From GCA-002840015 sp033765245 (GTDB taxonomy: Bacteria > Pseudomonadota > Gammaproteobacteria > Xanthomonadales > Xanthomonadaceae), in NCBI GenBank assembly GCA_033765245.1, contig JANRIF010000064.1, positions 1 through 11,054 of the forward strand: a DNA stretch of 11,054 nt, read 5' to 3'. Shown here piece after piece: positions 6,821 to 11,054 of the stretch (the first letter of the stretch is position 1; each line of letters starts with the position of its first letter). A model generated the notes under the pieces. It was given only the letters and a program-made list of their open reading frames with translations, was not told where the DNA came from and searched no databases. The translations under genes were made by a program, and so were the position numbers.

Positions 6821-6920
6821 GTAGGCTGGTGGTGAACGCAGCGAACCCCAGCATGTTCATTCGCAGCAGTACCGGCGCTGGGGTTCCCCCGGATCAAGCC
6901 CGGGGTCACCACCAGCCTAC
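6821..6920. repeat. 100-bp nested inverted-repeat element (REP/MITE-like)
   Basis: GTAGGCTGGTGGTGA (6821-6835) and TCACCACCAGCCTAC (6906-6920) are perfect 15-bp terminal inverted repeats. Inside are a second perfect 10-bp pair, GAACCCCAGC (6843-6852) with GCTGGGGTTC (6877-6886), and a third 6-bp hairpin CCCCGG (6887-6892) with CCGGGG (6900-6905), which abuts the outer arm. All three stems can form at once, giving a three-way junction. The layout resembles REP-type or small non-autonomous elements found between genes in proteobacteria. I see no clear target-site duplication. It lies between ispG and the glutamate-synthase-like gene and could act as a terminator or mRNA stabiliser. Confidence 0.7.
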
Positions 6921-7013
6921 GCACAACGCAACTGTCATCAACAAACGCGCGCGCCGAGCGCTGGCCGGGATACGTTCCAACCAGCGTTAAACAACGCACT
7001 AGCGCAGCGGGCA

Positions 7014-8243
7014 CTACCGCACGTAATGCGTCTGTACGTATTGCTCGATCAACGCGATGAACTCCTCGGTGATGCGCTCGCCGCGCAGCGTCACCGACTT
7101 CTCGCCATCGATGAATACCGGTGCCGCCGGCGTCTCGCCGGTACCAGGCAGCGAAATGCCGATGTTGGCGTGACGCGATTCGCCGGGCCCGTTGACCACG
7201 CAACCCATCACCGCCAGCGTCAGGTTTTCGGCACCGGGGTGATACACCTTCCACTCCGGCATCCGTGCTCGCACGTGCTGCTGCACCCGCTGTGCCAGTT
7301 CCTGGAAGAACTCGCTGGTGGTGCGGCCGCAGCCCGGGCAGGCCGTCACCAGCGGCGTGAAGGCGCGCAGGCCCATGGTCTGCAGCAGTTCCTGCGCCAC
7401 CACCACTTCGGCGGTGCGCGATTGTCCCGGTTCGGGTGTGAGCGAGATGCGGATGGTGTCGCCGATGCCTTCTTGCAGCAACACCGACAAGGCGGCACAG
7501 GAAGCGACGATGCCCTTGGAACCCATGCCCGCTTCGGTCAACCCGAGATGCAGCGCGTAATCGCTGCGCGTGGCGAGTTCGCGGTACACCGCGATCAATT
7601 CCTGTACGCCGCTGACCTTGGCCGACAGCACGATGGCATCCGCGGCAAGCCCCAGTTCCCGAGCGCGCTGCGCCGAATCCAGCGCCGAGCGGATCAATGC
7701 CTCGCGCAGCACGCGCCCGGCGTCCCAAGGCTCGGCTCGGCTGGCATTCTCGTCCATCAGGCGTGCGGCGAGGGTCTGATCGAGCGAGCCCCAGTTGACG
7801 CCGATGCGCACCGCCTTGCCGTGCCGCGCTGCCAGTTCGACGATGCTGGAAAACTGGGTATCGCGCCGGCGGCCGAAGCCGACGTTGCCCGGATTGATAC
7901 GGTACTTCGCCAGCGCTTCCGCGCAGGCGGGTTCGTCGGCCAACAGTTGGTGGCCGTTGTAGTGGAAGTCGCCGATCAACGGCACGCGAACGCCCGCCAT
8001 CGCCAAGCGCTCGACGATTTTCGGCACCGCCGCCGCTGCTTCGCGGGTGTTGACGGTGATGCGTACCAGTTCCGAACCGGCGCGCCACAAATCCGCCACC
8101 TGCTGCGCGGTGGCCTTGACGTCGGCGGTGTCGGTGTTGGTCATCGACTGCACCACCACCGGCGCTCCGCCACCCACCACCACGCCGCCGATTCTCACCG
8201 CGCCGGTGCGCCGCCGCGGTTGCGGACCGAATGTCGCGTTCAC
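7014..8243 (-). CDS. ispG: 4-hydroxy-3-methylbut-2-en-1-yl diphosphate synthase (IspG/GcpE)
   Basis: Encodes 409 residues, the usual length for the two-domain bacterial enzyme. It catalyses the reductive ring opening of MEcPP to HMBPP, the penultimate step of the MEP isoprenoid pathway, using a 4Fe-4S cluster in the cytoplasm. The N-terminal TIM-barrel part has P-V-V-V-Q-S-M-T-N-T-D-T (28-39), G-D-F-H-Y-N-G (91-97), I-N-P-G-N-V-G (116-122) and R-I-G-V-N-W-G-S-L (146-154). The C-terminal part has cluster ligands C302 and C305 (C-P-G-C) and C348, with conserved glutamate E355 in N-G-P-G-E. The start is GTG at 8241-8243, overlapping the preceding TGA as GTGA, so translation is probably coupled to the upstream PilZ-like gene. 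That neighbour differs from the rodZ-ispG pairing of enterics. Confidence 0.97.
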   Translation of the reverse strand: MNATFGPQPRRRTGAVRIGGVVVGGGAPVVVQSMTNTDTADVKATAQQVADLWRAGSELVRITVNTREAAAAVPKIVERLAMAGVRVPLIGDFHYNGHQLLADEPACAEALAKYRINPGNVGFGRRRDTQFSSIVELAARHGKAVRIGVNWGSLDQTLAARLMDENASRAEPWDAGRVLREALIRSALDSAQRARELGLAADAIVLSAKVSGVQELIAVYRELATRSDYALHLGLTEAGMGSKGIVASCAALSVLLQEGIGDTIRISLTPEPGQSRTAEVVVAQELLQTMGLRAFTPLVTACPGCGRTTSEFFQELAQRVQQHVRARMPEWKVYHPGAENLTLAVMGCVVNGPGESRHANIGISLPGTGETPAAPVFIDGEKSVTLRGERITEEFIALIEQYVQTHYVR

Positions 8244-9904
8244 GCCGTCTGCTCCTTACCCTGCTCTGCTTGCGCTGCCACTGCCAGCAGCCGGTACTCG
8301 CCCGTGCTGGAAATGACCTGCAGATTCAACATGTCGCTGGCTGCAACTCCACGGTCCACCGCCAGCTTGCGTTCGTCGTCCACCCGCAATATCTGCTGCC
8401 GTGGCCGCTGCGTGGCAGCAACCGTGGAGGCGACGAAGCCATGCACGGGGTGGCCGTTGATGCCGATGAATTCGATCGCGCGCACTGCATCGGCGACCGC
8501 CGCTGTGCGAGCCAGCGCCTGCATCGCCACCGCGCGTGCATGCAGCGCGATCAGTTCGACCCCCGCACTGACGCGACCATCGTCTTCGTAGCGTAGCCAG
8601 CGGATCAGCCCCAGCAACCATGCTCGCGGTTCGATCACCTCATCGTGCAACGACACCGCCACCAGTTCGCCAACACGGATGCGCGCCTGCGCTTCAGGCT
8701 CCCACACCAGACCGTAACCGTTGCGGCTCTGGTCCAGCACCCGCGCCGGCAGCGTCTGCGCCCAGCTTGCATCCGTCGAACCCTGCGCCCAGGCAGCGCG
8801 ATCCCGGATCACGACCTCCTGCCCGCGCGCCTTCTGCACGAAGGCATCGAACGTCAGCCCACCGGCAAGATGAAAGTGCACCGCACTCAGTCCCATGACG
8901 GTATCGAGCGTGTGGCCACCTTCGTAACGCGGTTGCCCACGCGCGACGCCGGCGCTCAACGTCTGCAGCAAACGTGTGGCCAACTCGCGTTCGACCGCCA
9001 TGGCGGCGCCTCCGTACGACAGCCACACCGTACCGGCGTCGGGGCCGCCCAATGCGGTCTGCAGATCCGCCAGCAACGGCTCGGCATCCAGCCATTGCCG
9101 GTGCGCCTCGGCCTCGGCAGCGCGCGGCGCCGACGCATCGACATCAGGCGCCCATGCCGCTGCAGCGCCCGTCGGGCGTTGCGCCTGCACCGGCAAGCGC
9201 GGACCGTAGTCGAGCGCCAACTGCCAAAGCGCGTCCTGCTCGGCTTGCGACAAGGCATACGGATTGGCGAGCGCCACCAGCAGACATTGCAGATAGCGTT
9301 GGCGAATACTGCTGCTGCGCCCCGCTGCAACGTCCTCGACCGGCTTGCGGTCGAGCTTGATCGCCTCGGCAAAGGCAAAGGTTCGATGCAACGATTGCCA
9401 CACATCCGGCAACGGCGCCCGATAGACGCGCCACGCCAACGCCAGCGCGCGCGAATAATGCTCCACCGCGCGATGCAGCGCCTCACCTACCTTGCCACCC
9501 TTGAGCAACGGCAGACGCCCGGCCGGAGCGCACCACTCCGCAACCGCCTGCCGATAACCCTGCGCCAGAGCCAGATGCAACGCCTCGATCGCGCGCGCCG
9601 CCTGTGCCGCCGCCGGCGGCAACGGCAGCGCCGCCTGCTTCAACTGCCCAAGGCGCTGACCGAGCACCTGCTGCACCACCGGTTGCAGCAGCTCCAGCGC
9701 CTGCCATCGCTCCGCGCCGCGCCACGGACGCGATGCCATCGCATCCAGCGCCTGCTGCAGCGCCTGCTGGGTAAGCTGTGCATTGGCGCGCGGCAGCGCG
9801 TCGATCCATGCCTGCAAGCCACGCGAAGCGTCCGGAAAGCCCGGGGGCACAGGGCTTGCCGAACGCACAGGCAAGGCACGAAAGGCAGCGTAGATCGTAT
9901 CCAT
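8240..9904 (-). CDS. Uncharacterised protein with PilZ-like C-terminal motif
   Basis: Encodes 554 residues. I do not recognise the N-terminal 370 residues, which are alanine-, glutamine- and leucine-rich and look largely helical. No signal peptide or membrane segment is evident. Near the C-terminus, V-L-D-Q-S-R-N-G-Y-G-L (389-399) contains D-x-S-x-x-G, the second half of the c-di-GMP-binding PilZ signature, followed by V-G-E-L-V-A-V and a pattern ending L-I-R-W-L-R then V-S-A-G-V-E-L-I, which resembles the beta-strands of PilZ domains. The first half, R-x-x-x-R, is not clearly seen; only R-D-R in the preceding 30 residues is a candidate. It may be a degenerate or non-binding PilZ protein. The function is unknown. 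It overlaps ispG by four bases and is the first gene of that pair. No Shine-Dalgarno is visible before the ATG. Confidence 0.8.
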   Translation of the reverse strand: MDTIYAAFRALPVRSASPVPPGFPDASRGLQAWIDALPRANAQLTQQALQQALDAMASRPWRGAERWQALELLQPVVQQVLGQRLGQLKQAALPLPPAAAQAARAIEALHLALAQGYRQAVAEWCAPAGRLPLLKGGKVGEALHRAVEHYSRALALAWRVYRAPLPDVWQSLHRTFAFAEAIKLDRKPVEDVAAGRSSSIRQRYLQCLLVALANPYALSQAEQDALWQLALDYGPRLPVQAQRPTGAAAAWAPDVDASAPRAAEAEAHRQWLDAEPLLADLQTALGGPDAGTVWLSYGGAAMAVERELATRLLQTLSAGVARGQPRYEGGHTLDTVMGLSAVHFHLAGGLTFDAFVQKARGQEVVIRDRAAWAQGSTDASWAQTLPARVLDQSRNGYGLVWEPEAQARIRVGELVAVSLHDEVIEPRAWLLGLIRWLRYEDDGRVSAGVELIALHARAVAMQALARTAAVADAVRAIEFIGINGHPVHGFVASTVAATQRPRQQILRVDDERKLAVDRGVAASDMLNLQVISSTGEYRLLAVAAQAEQGKEQTA

Positions 9905-9910
9905 CCGACG

Positions 9911-9939
9911 ATTATCGCCCGAATCGGGGCGTGATCAGC
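9911..9939 (-). promoter_or_regulatory. Possible promoter for the PilZ-like gene/ispG, perhaps leaderless
   Basis: On the minus strand GATAAT (9911-9916) matches five of six bases of the -10 consensus, unusual in such GC-rich DNA. It ends six bases before the ATG at 9902-9904, so RNA would start at or near the start codon, which fits the lack of a ribosome-binding site. The -35 is poor: CTGATC (9933-9938, 3 of 6) at 16 bases spacing is the best I find. Confidence 0.3.
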
Positions 9940-10042
9940 AGACCGGCGCGCATGTGGACCACGTATTGCCGCCGCCGCCAAGTCAACGAGACCACACTTG
10001 CCGGCCGATGGTCGTGGCGGGCATGCTGGGCGGCCATCCATT

Positions 10043-10046
10043 GGAG
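10043..10046 (+). promoter_or_regulatory. Ribosome-binding site deciding the xseA GTG start
   Basis: GGAG ends seven bases before GTG 10054-10056. The only in-frame upstream alternative, ATG at 9952, has no such site and would add 34 residues rich in arginine and tryptophan that are not typical of XseA. The N-terminus from GTG aligns well with known XseA proteins. Confidence 0.65.
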
Positions 10047-10053
10047 CCCGAGC

Positions 10054-11054
10054 GTGTCGCAAGACCCCGCCCACGTTCTCAGCCCATCGCAACTGAACAC
10101 GCTCGCGCGCGATCTGCTGGAAAGCGCGCTTGGCGCAGTGTGGGTGCGTGGGGAGATCAGCAATCTGGCGCGGCCGGCGTCGGGGCATCTGTACTTCACC
10201 CTGAAGGACGATCGCGCGCAGGTGCGCTGCGCGATGTTCAAGCCCAAGAGTCAGTGGCTGCGTTTCAAACCCGCCGACGGAATGCAGGTGCTAGGCAGCG
10301 GCCGGGTGACTTTGTACGAGGCACGCGGCGACTACCAACTGGTGATCGATCACCTGGAAGAAGCTGGCGCCGGCGCCCTGCGTCTCGCCTTCGACCAACT
10401 CAAGGCTAAGCTGGCGGCGGAGGGGCTGTTCGCGGGCGAGCGCAAGCGGCCGCTGCCGGCGCTGGTGCGACGGTTGGGGGTGATCACCAGCCCCAGTGGC
10501 GCCGCCGTGCGGGACGTGTTGAGCGTGCTCGCCCGCCGCTTTCCGCTGATTGCGGTCGAGGTGTTGTCCGTACCGGTGCAGGGCAACGAGGCCGCCGCAC
10601 AGATCCTGCGCACGCTGCAACGCGCCGACGCCAGCGGTCGCTACGATGCGCTGCTGCTGACCCGCGGCGGCGGTTCGCTGGAAGATCTGTGGTGCTTCAA
10701 CGACGAGGCGCTGGTGCGGGCGATCGCGCAATTGCGCACGCCGTTGGTATCAGCGGTGGGGCACGAGATCGATTTCACCCTGGCCGATTTTGCCGCCGAT
10801 CTGCGCGCACCGACACCATCGGCTGCGGCCGAACTGTTGGTACCGGAGCGCACCGCACTGCAGGCCCGCTTGCGGCATGCCCATGATCGCGCGCTGACGG
10901 CTCTGCGACGACGCCTGGCCAACGCCACCCAGTCCTGCGATCGTGCCGCGCTGGCGTTGGCGCATGCCGGTCCGAAACAACGCCTGCTGCGCGCCGGCGA
11001 GCGACTGGTGGCGTTGCAAGCGCGTTTGTTGCGGCTGCGTCAGCAATTGGGCAA
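10054..11054 (+). CDS. xseA: Exodeoxyribonuclease VII large subunit (cut by window edge)
   Basis: The first 333 residues are present; the C-terminal part lies beyond the right edge (E. coli XseA is about 456 residues). With XseB it forms the nuclease that degrades single-stranded DNA from either end to short oligonucleotides, acting in repair in the cytoplasm. The N-terminal OB-fold region shows V-W-V-R-G-E-I-S-N (29-37), S-G-H-L-Y-F-T-L-K-D (43-52) and Y-E-A-R-G-D-Y-Q (88-95). The catalytic domain shows L-G-V-I-T-S (141-146), R-G-G-G-S-L-E-D-L-W (204-213), A-V-G-H-E-I-D (234-240) and A-P-T-P-S-A-A-A-E (252-260). D154, R204, H237 and D240 line up, one residue offset, with the E. coli catalytic residues I recall (D155, R205, H238, D241). 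After 265 the start of the coiled-coil region, rich in leucine and arginine, is visible. It is divergent from the PilZ-like gene across 149 bases. Confidence 0.97.
   Translation, partial: MSQDPAHVLSPSQLNTLARDLLESALGAVWVRGEISNLARPASGHLYFTLKDDRAQVRCAMFKPKSQWLRFKPADGMQVLGSGRVTLYEARGDYQLVIDHLEEAGAGALRLAFDQLKAKLAAEGLFAGERKRPLPALVRRLGVITSPSGAAVRDVLSVLARRFPLIAVEVLSVPVQGNEAAAQILRTLQRADASGRYDALLLTRGGGSLEDLWCFNDEALVRAIAQLRTPLVSAVGHEIDFTLADFAADLRAPTPSAAAELLVPERTALQARLRHAHDRALTALRRRLANATQSCDRAALALAHAGPKQRLLRAGERLVALQARLLRLRQQLG

Noticed and set aside
6895..6940. Possible sigma-70 promoter for the glutamate-synthase-like gene (minus strand TTGATG ... TAGGCT)
   Set aside because: Only 4 of 6 and 3 of 6 matches, and the -10 would fall in the repeat arm; too weak to list.
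6769..8088. 439-codon minus-strand frame overlapping ispG and the repeat element
   Set aside because: It is an alternative frame of ispG read through the intergenic repeat, with Arg/Gly-rich composition and no motif.
7026..8591. 521-codon plus-strand open frame over ispG and the end of the PilZ-like gene
   Set aside because: Same antisense artefact; it crosses two minus-strand genes that are well supported by motifs.
8645..9934. 429-codon plus-strand open frame antisense to the PilZ-like gene
   Set aside because: Arg/Gln/His-rich composition without recognisable domains. The minus-strand frame is preferred because its stop overlaps the ispG start precisely as in an operon.
9966..10026. TTGCCG hexamers as -35 for xseA
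   Set aside because: Two copies exist, but neither has an acceptable -10 at 16-18 bases.

Overview
The window is GC-rich bacterial chromosome with tightly packed genes. Protein character (IspG and XseA of the gammaproteobacterial type) and the style of the intergenic repeat suggest a gammaproteobacterium, most likely Lysobacterales/Xanthomonadales (Rhodanobacteraceae or Lysobacteraceae). That placement is an inference from recalled family sequences. All homology statements here come from reading the translated sequence, not from a database search.

Layout, left to right. (1) 1-409, plus strand: the C-terminal part of a RhuM-family protein, cut by the window edge. It is the only clearly accessory gene here. 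(2) 410-527: a short convergent intergenic region with a perfect 8-bp GC-rich hairpin. (3) 528-5048, minus strand: three closely spaced oxidoreductive or cofactor enzymes, transcribed right to left as a KsdD-like FAD dehydrogenase, a ThDP-dependent acetolactate-synthase-like enzyme, and an FMN-dependent 2-hydroxy-acid (mandelate-type) dehydrogenase. The last two overlap as ATGA. (4) 5049-5146: the promoter region of that trio, with a 14-bp site matching the ANR/FNR/DNR consensus that overlaps an 18-bp palindrome. (5) 5147-6781, minus strand: a membrane-anchored protein with the FMN/Fe-S domain of glutamate synthase but no glutaminase domain. (6) 6782-7013: an intergenic region carrying a 100-bp nested inverted-repeat element. 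(7) 7014-9904, minus strand: ispG (GTG start), overlapping by GTGA an uncharacterised gene whose C-terminal part has a PilZ-like D-x-S-x-x-G motif. (8) 9905-10053: a divergent intergenic region. (9) 10054-11054, plus strand: xseA, cut by the right edge.

How the genes may work together. IspG (isoprenoid MEP pathway) and XseA (DNA repair) are housekeeping. The FAD dehydrogenase/ThDP enzyme/hydroxy-acid dehydrogenase trio looks like one transcription unit that would handle a 2-hydroxy acid and its 2-oxo acid plus a dehydrogenation step, probably under oxygen- or redox-responsive control. It resembles the MdlB/MdlC pair of mandelate catabolism, but the ThDP enzyme lacks key benzoylformate decarboxylase residues, so its substrate is unknown. 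This trio with its FNR-type box is the most interesting content of the window.
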